Source: Sapria himalayana
Taxonomy: Eukaryota > Streptophyta > Magnoliopsida > Malpighiales > Rafflesiaceae
Reading direction: 5' to 3'
Assembly (NCBI GenBank): GCA_029783825.1
Contig: JAREIK010000756.1
Coordinates: 127,769-191,768, forward strand
Length of the DNA stretch: 64,000 nucleotides
Shown: positions 49,713 to 63,868 of the stretch, piece by piece
Position numbering within the stretch: position 1 is the first letter of the stretch
How the letters are laid out: each line of letters opens with the position of its first letter
Program-made: the position numbers and the translations under genes
The notes under the pieces: generated by a model
Databases searched by the model: none
Told to the model about the DNA's origin: nothing
Seen by the model: the letters and a program-made list of their open reading frames with translations, nothing else

Positions 49713-52700
49713 ATAATAATTTTTAAATTTTTTTCAAATGTGAATTCAATATTTAGTTATATAATCATTATATTTATATATCATATATATTCAATATAAA
49801 CAATATTATTGATAAATATTCTAATAATGATCAAAAAATAAATTAATAATCTATTATTAATAAGATAGATATCAATTAAAATATAATTACAAAACCTATA
49901 TTGATTCAGAAGCAAAACAAATTATATTACTATATAATAATTTTTTGTTTTTAATTTTTTTTTCTTTTGATAAGTTCATCTATATTTTTTTTGATGAAAA
50001 ATAATTTATATAAATTATATTTTTCTAACTTATAATTTATTTTTTAATTAATATTTATATAAAAATAAACAATTAAATAATTAAAATGAATATTTAAAAT
50101 TATAATGAATAAATATGAGATTTATTCTTTATTATTTAGGGTATACCAGTTTAATTTAAATTATATCTGTCTCACTAATAATTTATTTTGTAATTAATAT
50201 TTCTATAAAAAAAACTGATAAATAATTAAAATATAAATTTAAAATTATACTGAATAAAAATTAAAAAGAGATTTATGAATTATTATTAATGTATACCAGT
50301 TTAATATTTTAAGTATTTAGAGGTTTTGTCATTTAGGACTTTAGCGATTTATGTTTTTAGACATTTAGTGGTTAATATGTTTTGTTTAAACAATGAAATA
50401 ACCTTTGACAATATAATATTTATACTGAACAAAAAAATTATTTTTGATATTTTTTCACATTTTCAAAGGTTATAACCTTTGACAATATAATAATTTTAAA
50501 ATTTTTTAAAAATGTGAATACAATATTTAGTAATAATAATCAATAAAATTATATATAATATAAACTAAATATAAACAATTTTATTCATAGATATGATATC
50601 GATTATGAAAAAATAAATTAATATGTTATTATTATTATGATGGATATAAATTAAAATATAATTGCAAAACCTAAATTTATTCAAAATCCAAGTAAAATTT
50701 ATTACTAAATAATAATTTTTGTTTTTTAGTTTTTGCTTCTTTTTATAAGCTTATATATTTTTTTTGATGAAAAATAAATTATTTAAATTATATTTGTATC
50801 ACTCATAATTTATTTTGTAATTAATATTTTAATAAATTATTTAAATTATATTTAAGGTTTACGAGTTTAAATGTTTAAGTATTTAAGGGCTTTTGTGTTT
50901 ATGAATTTAGATGTTAAGTGTTTAGGCATTTAGTGGTTTATAAGTTTTATTTAAACAATGATATAGCAAAAAATTTTTTTATATTATTTTTTATAATTTT
51001 TGAAGATGTATCCTTTGAAAATATAATAATTTTTAAATTTTTTTCAAAAGTAAATATCATATTTATTTATAATAATCTTCATAATTATAATTCATTTAAA
51101 TTCAATATAAATAATTATATTGCTAGATATTATAATTATGATCAAAAAATAAATTAATAAACTATTATTAATAAAATAGTTATTATTTAAAAAGTATTTG
51201 CAAAATCTAAATTTATTCAAATGAAAGTAAAATATATTACTAAATAATAATTTTTTTAATGTTTTGCTTTTTTTTATAAGTTTATATTTTTGTTATTAAA
51301 AATAAATTATTTAAATTATATTTTTCTTACTCATAATTTATTTTGTAATTTATAATTCTATAATAATAAACTACTAAATAATTAAAATTAATATTTAAAA
51401 TTATAATGAATACAAATAAAATTGAGATTTATTATTTATTATTCAGGATATAATGTTTTAATGGTTTAAGTATTTAGGTGTTTTGTGGTTTAGGAGTTTA
51501 GTGATATAATTGTTTAGACCTTTAGTGATTTATAGTTTTTTTTTTAAAGAATGAAAAAATAAAAAATTTAATTTTTTGATTTTTTTAAATTTTTGAAGGT
51601 AGTAACCTTTTAAAATATAATAATTTTTAATTTTTTTTAAATGTGAATATAATATTTAGTTCTAATAATTTTAATAATTATATATAATGTAAACTCAATA
51701 GAAATAATTTTATATATAGATATTATAATAATGATCAATAAATAAATTAATAAACTTGTATTTATAAGAATGATATAAATTAAAATATAATTATAAAATC
51801 TAAAATGATTCAAGATCAAAATAAGATATATTATTAAATAATAATTTTTTATTTTTAAAATTTTGTCTCTTTTATGAGCATTTTTTTGATGAAAAATAAA
51901 TTATTTAAATTATATATGTCGCACTAATAATTTATTTTGTAATTAATATTTCTATAAAAATAAACTGATAAATAATTAAAATAAATATTTAAAATTATAA
52001 TGAATACTAATAAAACTGAGATTTATGATTTATTATTTAGACTATACTAATTTAATGTTTTAAGTATTTATGGGCTTTAGGGTTTAGGAGTTTAGTCATT
52101 TTAGTATTTAGTTATTTAGTGGTTTATAGGTTTTATATAAAAAATAAAATAACAAAAAATTTATTTTTGACATTTTTTCTCATTTTTGAAGGTTATAACC
52201 TTTGAAAATATAATAATTTTAAAATTTTTTTTTTGAAAAGTGAATACAATATGAAGTTATAATAATCATAATAATTATATATATTATAAATTCAATATAA
52301 ACTATTTTATTGATATTTATTATAATAATGATCATAAAAAAGTAATAACCAATCATTAATAAGATAAATATTGTTTAAAATATATTTGCAAAACCTAAAA
52401 TGACTCAAAATCAAAGTGAAATATTTTACTAAATATAAATTTTAAATTTTTAAATTTTTGTATCCATTTATAAGCCTATATATTTTTTGATGAATAATAT
52501 ATTATTTAAATTATATTTGTCTCACTAATAATTTATTTTTTAATTTATATTTCTATAAAATTAAACTAATAAATAATTAAAATGTATAATTAAAATTTGA
52601 TGAATATTAAAAAAAATGAGAATTATGATTTATTATTTAATGTATAACAATTTAATTGTTTAAGATTTTTTTGGGTTTGGGTTAAGGAGTTTATTTATTT

Positions 52701-55700
52701 ATATGTTTACACATTTTCATGTTTATAGGTTTTATTTAATCAATGAAATAACAAAAAATTTATTTTTATGAATTTTCGTGATTTTCAAAGGTTATTACCT
52801 TTGAAAATATAATAATTTTTTACTAGTTCTAAAATATGAATATAATACTTAGTTATAATAATCTTAATAATTATATTTTATCTAAATTTAATATAAAAAA
52901 TTTTATTAATATATATTATTTTGATGATCAACAAATAAATTAATAAACTATTATTAATAAGATAGATATTAATTATAATATATTTGTAGAACCCAAAATA
53001 ATTCAAAATCAAAGTAAATTATATTACTAAATAGAATTTTAAATTTTTGAATTTTTTTTTAATTTTTATAAGCTTATTTTTTTTTCATAAAAAATAATAT
53101 ATATAAATTATATGTCTCACTCATTATTTATTTTGTAATTAATATTTCTATAAAAATAAACTAAAAAATAATTAAAATTATAATGATTACAAATAAAAAA
53201 GAGATTTATTATTTATTATTTAGGTTATATAGGTTTAATTGTTTAAGTATTTAGAGGGTTTTAGGGTTTAGGAGTCTAGAGATTTAAATGTTTAGGCATT
53301 TAGTGGTTTATAAGTTTTATTTAAATAATAAAATAATAAAAAAATTATTTTTGTGATTTATTATCATTTTTGAAGGTTATAACCTTTGAAAATATAATAA
53401 ATATTTAAATTTTTTTCAAATATAAATATAATATTTAGTTATAAAAATCTTAATAATTATAAGAGATTTTAATTGAATATAAGTAATTTTATTGTTAGAT
53501 ATTATAAAATTGATCAAATAATAAATTAATAAACTATTTTTAATAAGATTGATAGTAATTAAAATATAATTGCAAAACCTATATATAATGATTCAAAATC
53601 AAAGTAAAATATATTACTAAATAATAATTTTTTGTTTTTAAATTTTTACTACTTTTTAAATGCTTATATTTTTTTTTTGATTAAAAATAAATTATTAAAA
53701 TTATAGTTGTCTCGCTCATTATTTATTTTGTAATTAATATTTTTATAAAAAATAAAATAATAAATAATTAAAATGAATATTTAAAATTATAATAAATACA
53801 AATTAAATGAGTTTTATGATTTATTATATGTGGTATACCGGTTTAATGGTTTTATTATTAAAGAGTTTTGTCGTTTAGGAGTTTATCAAAGGTAATAACC
53901 TTTGAAAATAAAATAATTTTTAAAATTTTTTGAAATGTGAATACTTTGTTTAATTATATTAATTTTACTAAATATATATCATATAAATTCAATATAAATA
54001 ATTTTAATGATAGATAATATAATAATGATCAAAAATTAAATTAATAAACTATTATTAATAATATAAATATTAATTAAAATATATATACATAACACAAAAT
54101 GATTCAAAATCAAATCAAAATATATTACAAAATAATAATATTGAATTTTTAAATTTGTCCTTCTTTTTATCAGCTTATATTTTTTTTGATTAAAAATAAA
54201 TTATTTAAATAATATATGTCTCACTCGAAATTTATTTTGTAATTAATTTTTCTAAAAAATTAAACTATAAATAATTAAAATGAATATTTAAAATTATAAT
54301 AAATAGAAATAAAAATGAGATTTTTATTTATTAAGTAGTATATAGATGTTAAAATCTTTTGTATTTAGGAGTTTCGGGGTTTATGAGCTTACTAATTTAA
54401 GTAAGTAAGCATTTAATGGTCTATAGGTTTTATTTAAAAAATAAAATAACTAAATATTTATTTTTATTATTTTGTCTCATTTTTTAAGATTATAACCTTT
54501 GAAAATATAATAATTTTTAAATTTTTTTCAAAAGTGAATACAATATGTATTTATAATAATCATAATAATTATATATCATATAAATTCAAAATAAAAAATT
54601 TTATTGATAGATATTCTAATAATTATCAAAAATAAATTAAAAATCTATTATGAATAAGATTGATATTACTTAAAATATATTATTAAAACCGAAAATGATT
54701 CAAAATCAAAGCAAAATATATCACTAAATAATAATTATTTGTTTTTAAATTTTTATTCTTTTTATATGCTTATCAATTTTTTGATTGAAAATAATTTTTA
54801 TAAATTATATTTTTAACTCATAAATTATTTTATAATTAATACATATATTAAAATAACAAACTAGACAATCAAAATGAATTTTTTAAATTATAATGAAAAC
54901 AAATAAAATTGAAATTTATTAATTATTATTTAGGGTATACCAATTTAAAAGATTATATATATAGAGGTATCGAGATTTTGTAGTTTATTGATTTAAATGC
55001 TTAGGGATTTAGTGATGTATTGGTTTTATTTAAACAATAGAATAACAAAGAAAAAATATTTTTTTTTATTTTTTCACATTTTCTAAGGTTATAACCTTTG
55101 AAAATATAATAATTTTAAAATTTTTGTCAAAAGTGAATACAATATTTAGTTATAATAATAATTATATTTATATATCATATAAATTCAATATAAAAATTTT
55201 TATTGATAAATATTCTAATAATGATGAAAAAATAACTTAAAAATATATTATTAATAAGATAGATATCAATTAAAATATAATTACAAAACCTAAAATGATT
55301 CAAAATGAAAGCAAAATATATTACTATATAATAATTTTTTGTTTTAAATTTTTTTTTTCTTTTAAAAAGTTCATCTATAATTTTTTGATGAAAAATAATT
55401 TACATAAATTATATTTGTGTAACTCATAAATTATTTGGTAATTAATATTTATATAAAAATAACAAATAAATAATTAAAATAAATATTTAAAATTATAATT
55501 AAAAATAATGTGATTTATTATTTATTATTTAGGGTATACCAGTTTAATTTAAGTTATATCTGTCTCACTAATAATTTATATTGTAATTAATATTTGTATA
55601 GAAATATACTGATAAATAATTAAAATAAAAATTTAAAATTATCTGAATAAAAATTAAAATAAGATTTATGATTTATTATTAATGTATAGTAGTTTAATGG

Positions 55701-56290
55701 TTTAATTATTTTCAGGTTTTGTCATTTAGGAGTTTAGCGATTTATGTTTTTCGGCATTTAGTGATTTATAGATTTTATTTAAACAATAAAATAACAAAAA
55801 AAATTGTAATTTTTTGTCATTTTCAAATGTTATAACCTTTGAAAATTTAATAATATTTAAAATTTTTTGAAATTTGAATACAATATTTAGTTATTATTAT
55901 TTTAATAATTCTATATCATATAAAATAAATATAAACAATTTTATTGATAAATATTATAATAATGATCAAAATTTAAATTAATAAACTATTTATAATAAGA
56001 TAGATATTAATTAAAAAATATTTACAAAACCCAAATTGATTCAAACTTAAAGTAAAATATATTAGTTGATTTAATTTTTAATTTTTAATAATACTTCTTT
56101 TATACTTCTTTTAAAAGCATATATATATATATATATATATTGATTAAATATAAATTATTTAAATTATATGTGTTGCACTCATAATTTATTTTGTAATAAA
56201 AATTTATATAAAAATAAACTAATAAATAATTAATATGAATATTTAAAATTATAATAAATTGAAATAAAAATTCAATTTATTAATTATTAA

Positions 56291-57590
56291 GTAAATCCTA
56301 TAAACTACTAAATATCAAAAATAAATTATTGTTATTTTATTGTTTAAATAAATCCTATAAACTACTAAATGCCTAAACACTTAAGTCAATAACTCTAAAT
56401 CTCGAAAACCCTAAATAGATAATCCTGTTATTATATATATATTCCTAGTTATAGTTTCAGTTTTTTAGGATGGAATGGATAATGCTTAAGATCCAGAATC
56501 ATTCCAAAAGAAAAAATACGTGATAGAACAGGATGGGAAAATCAAAGTCAACGGATTTTTCTCAGTCTCGATTCTTTCGGGACAAGACTTCGGGTCAGGT
56601 CTCGAATCTCTGAGTCCCATGAGCAGCCCTACTAAATGCATATAAAGTTAAATCAGTAAACTCCTAAACCCCGTAATGCCTAAATACATAACCCATTAAA
56701 CTGCTAAATACTACTTAATAATTTATAAATCTAATTTTTATTGATATTTATTATATTTTTAAATATTCATTTTAATTATTTATTAGTGTATTTATTTAGA
56801 AATATTTATTACAAAATAAATTATGAGTGGGACAAATATAATTTAAATAATATATTATTTATCTAATAAAAATATATGCTTATAAAAGAAGTATTAATTT
56901 AAAAATTAAAAATGATTATCACGTAATATAAGTTACTTTAATTTTGAATCAATTTGGGTTTTGTAAATATTTTTTAATTAATATCTATCTTAATATTAAT
57001 AGTTTATAAATTTAATTTTTGATCATTATTATAATATCTATAAATACAATTATTTATATTAAATTTATATGATATATAATTGTTAATATTATTATAACAA
57101 AATATATTATAAAAATTTCAAAAATTTTAAAATATTATTATTTTTTCAAATGTTATAACCTTTGAAAATTATAAAAAATTATAGAAGATTTTTTTGTTAT
57201 TTTATTTTTTTAAATAAAACCTATAAACCACTAAAAGCCTAAAAACATAAATTGCTAAACTCCTAATGATGAAACCTCTAAATACTTAAATCATTAAATT
57301 GGTATACATTAATAATAAATCATAAATCTCATTTTAATTTTTATTCAGTATAATTTTAAATTTTTATTTTAATTAATTATCAATTTATTTTATAGAAATA
57401 TTAAATACAAAATAAATTATTAGTTAGACAGATCTAATTTAAATTAAACTGGTATCCCTAAATAATAAATAATAAATCTCATTATTTTTCATTATAATTG
57501 TAAATATTCATTTTAATTTTTTATTTGTTTATTTATATATAAATATTAATTACAAAATAAATTGTGTAGACAAATATAATTTATATTTTT
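56291..57590. repeat. Inverted block of the satellite
   Basis: Here the satellite reads in the opposite direction: aaataaaacctataaaccac near 57,210 instead of gtggtttataggttttattt, and taaaccactaaaagcc. Forward monomers resume near 57,590. The segment 56,440-57,240 is the near-identical inverted counterpart of about 63,240-64,000, including the hAT-like insertion. Confidence 0.9.
56440..56634 (-). mobile_element. hAT-like element end inside the inverted satellite block
   Basis: A GC-richer insert whose satellite-proximal end reads, on the minus strand, tagggctgctcatgggactc. The same sequence with few changes begins at 63,869 on the plus strand, at the same position in the monomer (after gcatttag). 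TAGGGCTG-like starts are common in plant hAT families. The other end at about 56,440 has no clear inverted repeat. Confidence 0.6.
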
Positions 57591-58500
57591 GAAATTAAAT
57601 ATAATTACAAAACCTAAAATGATTCAGAAATAAAGCAAAATATATTACTATATAATATTTTTTTGTTTTGAATTTTTTTTTAAAAAAATGTTTATCTATA
57701 TTTTTTTGATGAAAAATAATTATATAAATTATATTTATCTAACTCAATTCATTCTATAATTAATAATTATATAAAAATAAACTAATAAATAATTAATATG
57801 AATATTTTAAATTATAAGGAAAAAAATAATATTGAGATTTATTATTTATTATTTAGGGTATACCATTTTAAAATGATTATCTATTTAGGGTTTTCGAGAT
57901 TTAGGAGTTATTGATTTAAGTATCTAGGCATTTAGTGGTGTATAAGATTTTGTTAAACAATGAAATAACAAATAAATTATATTTTTTATTTTTTCATATT
58001 TTCAAAGGTTATAACCTTTGAAAATATGATAATCTCAAAATTTAATTAAAATGTGAATAAAGTATTTAGTAATAATAATCATTATAAATATATATAATAT
58101 AAACTAATTATAAATAATTTTATTGATAGATATGATATCAATTATCAAAAAATAAATTAATAAACTATTATTAATATGATAGATATAAATTAAAATATAA
58201 TTACAAAACCTAAAATGATTCAAAATCAATGTAAAATTTATTACTAAATAATAATTTTTTGTTTTTAAATTTTTACTTCTTTTTGTAAGATTATATTTTT
58301 TTATTAAAAGTAAATTATTAATATTATATTTGTCTAACTATTTATTTATTTTGTAATTAATATTTATATAAAAAATAAACTAATAAAAATTTAAAATGAA
58401 TATTTAAAATTATAATGAATACAAATTAAAATGAGATTTAAGATTTATTATTGCGGTAAATGTAATTTATTTTTAGATAAAGTGTTTGTATAAACAAATA
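57591..58500. repeat. AT-rich satellite, forward block 2
   Basis: One and a half monomers in forward direction. It includes the longest palindrome seen (57,995-58,028) and is cut by a non-satellite island near 58,470-58,500. Confidence 0.9.
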
Positions 58501-59020
58501 TTTTTTTTTTTATTTTCATGTAAGTGCAGGAAAGGAAATATTAAAAGGCCGGAGATGTAGCAGTAGCATAATAACGGAGGTCTCGCTGACCGAACAGTAG
58601 GCCGAAATTGTAGCAGAGCCTGACCCATCTCATGATCTGACCCGCTCCGGTTAAATGAACCAAGAGAAATTTTAATATAAAATGTTTTGTAATTTAATTT
58701 AGGGTGGCTATTTTTGGACTCGTGAAACTGTTCATCGTCTCTCTCTCCTCTCTGTGCGATTTATCATGACTATTCTATGTGCTGAATACTGTTTGACCTT
58801 TCTGTTGCTTTAATCTGTAACGCAAAAGGATTTTCTAGTGGATTTAGCTAATCGTACCGAGTGACTAGCGAACCATGTTATTTTCTGTGTTTATTTCTCA
58901 TTATTTGATTTTATCATGGATGGTTGCTGAATTGGGTTATATATATATTGCTTGTTTTCTGTTGTTTTTGTGTTTATGTATCTCAATCTCACAGCCATAA
59001 AATTACAATTGCCAAATAAA
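58500..59020. other. Non-satellite island within the satellite
   Basis: About 500 bases of balanced composition with no satellite character: aaggccggagatgtagcagt near 58,544, gacccgctccggttaaatg near 58,639, a CT-rich patch at 58,737-58,755, and ggattttctagtggatttag near 58,828. No protein, tRNA or transposon end was recognised. It could be a remnant of a retroelement or of a gene's untranslated region. Confidence 0.6.
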
Positions 59021-62000
59021 TATATATGATATACCGGTTTAATGAATCGATTATTTAGAGGTTTTGTCATTTAGGAGTTTAGTAATTTATGTTTTTAGGG
59101 ATTTAATGGCATATAAGTTTTATTTATATAAAAAAATAATTTTTTTTTGATTTTTTTAGATTTTCAAAGGATATAACTTTTAAAAATAATTTTTTTAAAA
59201 ATCTTTTGAAATGTGAATACCATGTATAATTATATTAATCTCATTAATTATATATCATATAAATTCAATATAAATAATTTTAATGATAGATATTATAATA
59301 ATGATCAAAAATTAAATTAATAAACTATTATTAATAATATAAATATTAATTAAAATATATTTACATAACACAAAATGATTCAAAATCAAATAAAAATATA
59401 TTACTAAATAATAATATTTAATTTTTAAATTTTTCCATCTTTTTATAAGCTTATATATTTTTATGATTAAAAATAAATTATTTAAATAATATCTATCTCA
59501 CTCAAAATTATTTTGTAATTAATTTTTCTAAAAAATTAAAATATAAATAATTAAAATGAATATTTAAAATTATAATAAATAAAAATAAAAATGAGATTTA
59601 ATATTTATTAAGTAGTATACTGTTGTTATAAGGTTTATGTATTTAGGGGTTTCGAGTTTTATGAGGTACTGATTTAAGCAAGTAAGCATTTAGTGGTCTA
59701 TAGGTTTTATTTTAAAAAGAAATAACAAAAAATTTATTTTTTGTATTCTTTCTCATTTTTTTAAAATTATAACCTTTGAAAAAATAATAATTTTTAAATT
59801 TTTTTCAAGAGTGAATACTATATTTATTTATAATAATCATAATAATTATATATTATATAAATTCAATATAAACAATTTTATTCATAGATATTCTAATAAA
59901 TATCAAAAAATAAATTAAAAATCTATTATGAATAAGATTGATATTACTTAAAATATAATATCAAAACCAAAATGATTCAAAAGCAAAGCAAAATATATTA
60001 CTTAATAATAATTATTTATTTTTAAATTTTTAATCTTTTTATAAGCTTATCTATTTTTTGATTAAAAATTATTTTTATAAATTATATTTTTGACTTAATT
60101 TATTTTATAATTAATATATATATATAAATAAAAAACTTAACAATCAAAATGAATTTTTTAAATTATAATGAAAACAAATAAAAATGAGATTTTTTAATTA
60201 TTATTTAGGGGATATTCATTTAAACGATTATCTATATAGGGGTATCAGGATTTTGTAGTTTAGTGATTTAAGTGTTTTTGCATTTAGTGATTTATAGGTT
60301 TTATTTAAATAATGAAATAATATAATTTTTTTTTTGTTTTTTCACATGTTCAAACGTTATAATCTTTCAAAATATAATAATTTTAAAATTTTTTTCAAAA
60401 GTGAATACAATATTTAGTTATAATAATTATTAAATTTATATATCATATAAATTAAATACAAATATTTTTATTGATAAATAATTTAATAATGATAAAAAAA
60501 TAAATTAATAATCTATTATTAATAAGTTAGATATAACTATATAATAATTTTTTATTTTTAATTTTTTGCTTCTTTTATTAAGTTTATCTATATTTTTTTG
60601 TGGAAAAATAATTTATATAAAGTATATTTGTATAACTTATAATTTATTTTGTAATTAATATTTATATAAAAATAAACAAATAAATAATTAAAATGGATAT
60701 TTAATGAATTATAATGAAAAAAATAAAAATGATATTTATTATTTATTATTAAGGATATATATGTTTAAAAAATTTTTCTATTCAGGGGTTTCGAGACTTA
60801 GAAGTTATTGATTTAAGTATTTAGGCATTAATGGTTTATAGGTTTTATTGAAACAATGAAATAACAAAAAATGTATTTTTGATATTTTTTTAAATTTTGA
60901 AAGGTTATAACATTTGAAAATATAATAATTTTAAAATTTTTTAAAAATGTGAATACAATATTTAGTAATAATAAATATTATAACTATATATAATATAAAC
61001 TAAATATAAACAATTTTATTGATAAATATTATATCAATTATCAAAAAAATATATTAATAAACTCTTATTAATATGATAGATATAAATTAAAATATAATTA
61101 AAAAACCTAAAATGATTCAAAATCAAAGTAAAATTTATTACTAAATAATAATTTTTTTTTAGTTTTTGCTTCATTTTATAACCTTATATGTTTTTTTAAT
61201 GAAAAATATATTATTTAAATTATATTTGTATCACTCATAATTTATTTTGTAATTAATATTTCTTTAAATTATTTAAATTATTTTTAAGGTTTATGAGTTT
61301 AAAGATTTAAGTATTTAGGAGCTTCGGGGTTTAGAAGTTTAGATATATATATGTATCTAGGCATTTAATGGTTTATAAGTTTTATTTAAACAAAGATTTA
61401 CAATAAAATTACTTTTGTTATTTTTTCTCATTTTTGAAGGTTATAAACTTTGAAAATATAACAATTTTTAAATTTTTTTTATATGTGAATACTATATTTA
61501 GTTATGATAATCTTAATAATTATATATCATGTAAATTCAATACAAACAATTATATTGAAATATATTATATTAATGATCAAAAAATAAAGTAATAAACTAT
61601 TATTAATAAGGTAGATATTATTTTAAATATATTTGCAAAACGAAAATTTATTCAAAATCAAAGTAAAATATATTAAAAAATAATACTTTCTTTGATGTTT
61701 TGCTTCTTTTTATAAGTTTATATTTTTTGTTATTAAAAGTAAATTATTTAAATTATATTTGTCTTCCTCATAATTTATTTTTAATTTATAATTCTTTAAA
61801 AATAAACTAATAAATAATTAAAATGAATATTTAAAATTATAATGAATACAAATAAAATAGAGATTTATTATTTATTAATCAGGATATACTAGTTTAATGG
61901 TTTAAGTATTTAGGCTTTTTGGGGTTTAGTGATTTAAGTGTTTAGGCCTTTAGTGATTTATAGTTTTTATTTAAAGAATGAAAAAATAAAAAATTTAATT

Positions 62001-63868
62001 TTTTTGATTTTTTTTAATTTTTGAAGGTTATAATTTGAAATTATAATAATTTTTAATTTTTTTTATATGTGAATATAATATTCAGTAATAATAAACTTAA
62101 TAATTATATATAATGTAAACTCAATATAAATAATTTTATCAATAGATATTATAATAATGATGAATAAAAAATTAATAAACTATTATTAATAAGAATGATA
62201 AAAATTAAAATATAATTGCAAAATCTAAAATGATTCAAAATAAAAATAAAATATATTACTAAATAATAAATTTTTGTTTTTAAAATTGTGCCTCTTTTTA
62301 TAAGGATATATTTTTTTTTTATGAAAAATAAAATATTTAAATTAGATCTGTCTCACTAATAATTTATTTTGTAATTAATATTTATATAAAAATAAACTTA
62401 TAAATAATTAAAATAAAAATTTAAAATTATACTTAATAATAATTAAATTGAGATTTATGATTTTTTATTAAAGTACACTTGTTTAATGGTTTAAGTATTT
62501 AAAGGTTCTGTCGTTTAAGAGTATAGCAATTTATGTTTTTAGGCATTTAGTGGCTTATAGGTTTTATTTAAACAATAAAATAATAAAATGTATTTGTAAT
62601 TTTTTCTTATTTTCATAGGTTATAACTTTTGAAAATATAATAATATTTAAAATTTTTTGAAATGTGAATACAATATTTAGTTATAATAATATTAATCATT
62701 ATATTTCATATAAATTCAATATAAACAATTTTATTGATAGATAATATAATAATGATCAAAATTTAAATTAATAAACTATTAATAAAAAGATTGATATTAA
62801 TTAAAAAATATTTACAAAATCCAAATTGATTCAAAATTAAAGTAAAATATAAACTGGATAATAATTTTTAATTTTTAAATTTTTACTTCTTTTATAAGCT
62901 TATGTTTTTTTGATTAAAAATAAATTAATTAAAATATATTTGTCGCACTCATAATTTAATTTGTAATAAATATTTTTATAAAAATAAACTAATAAATAAT
63001 TAAAAAGAATATTTAAAATTATAATAAATAGAAATAAAAATGAGATTTATTAATTATTAAGTAGTATATAGCGGTTTAATGGTTTATGTATTTAGGCATT
63101 ATGAGGTTTAGGAGTTTACTGATTTAACTATGTATGCATTTAGTGGTTTATACGTTTTATTAAAAAAATAAAATAATAAAAAATTTATTATTATTATTTT
63201 TTAATATTTTCAAAGGTTAACCTTTGAAAATATAATAATTTTTAAATTTATAGGTTAACCTTTTAGTGGGTTATAGGTTTTATTTAAAAAAATAAAATAA
63301 CAAAAAAAAATTCTATAATTTTTTATCATTTTCATAGGTTATAAGATTTGAAAATATAATAATATTTAAAATTTTTTGAAATTTTAATACAATATTTTGT
63401 TATAATAATATTAATAATTATATATCATATAAATTTAATATAAATAATTTAATTGATAGATATTATAAAAATGATCATAAATTAAATTTATAAACTATTA
63501 ATATTAAGATAGATATTAATTAAAAAATATTTACAAAATCCAAATTAATTCAAAATTAAAGTAACTTATATTACATGATAATCATTTTTAATTTTTAAAT
63601 TTAAACTTCTTTTATAAGCATATATTTTTATTAGATAAATAATATATTATTTAAATTATATTTGTCCCATTCATAATTTATTTTGTAATAAATATTTCTA
63701 AATAAATACACTAATAAATAATTAAAATGAATATTTAAAAATATAATAAATATCAATAAAAATTAGATTTATTAATTATTAAGTAGTATTTAGCAGTTTA
63801 ATGGTTTGTGTATTTAGGTATTACGGGGTTTAGGAGTTTACTCATTTAACTTTATATGCATTTAGTAG
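59021..63868. repeat. ~600 bp AT-rich satellite, forward block 3
   Basis: About eight to nine further monomers with palindrome landmarks near 59,166, 59,765, 60,352, 60,898, 61,436, 62,025, 62,615, 63,210 and 63,335. The last two are only ~125 bases apart, marking a truncated unit. Palindromes here are on average more decayed than in the earlier blocks. Confidence 0.93.

Larger units (their letters stand above)
43722..56290. repeat. ~600 bp AT-rich satellite array, forward block 1
   Basis: About 20 head-to-tail monomers. Landmarks built on aaaggttataacctttg lie near 43,778, 44,381, 44,993, 45,577, 46,154, 46,716, 47,313, 48,351, 49,092, 49,691, 50,465, 51,002, 51,594, 52,188, 52,786, 53,370, 53,887, 54,487, 55,086 and 55,827. 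Most spacings are 560-612; a few of ~740-775 and one of ~1,040 mark partial duplications or deletions. Monomers typically contain an octamer tract ending tttagtggtttataggtttt, the palindrome, attatatatcatataaattc, gattcaaaatcaaag, atttattttgtaattaatat and a ttatttagggtatacc motif. No coding potential beyond chance. Confidence 0.95.

Noticed and set aside
44380..51819. Short Ile/Asn/Tyr-rich frames in the AT satellite.
   Set aside because: They do not persist from monomer to monomer, as a coding satellite would require.
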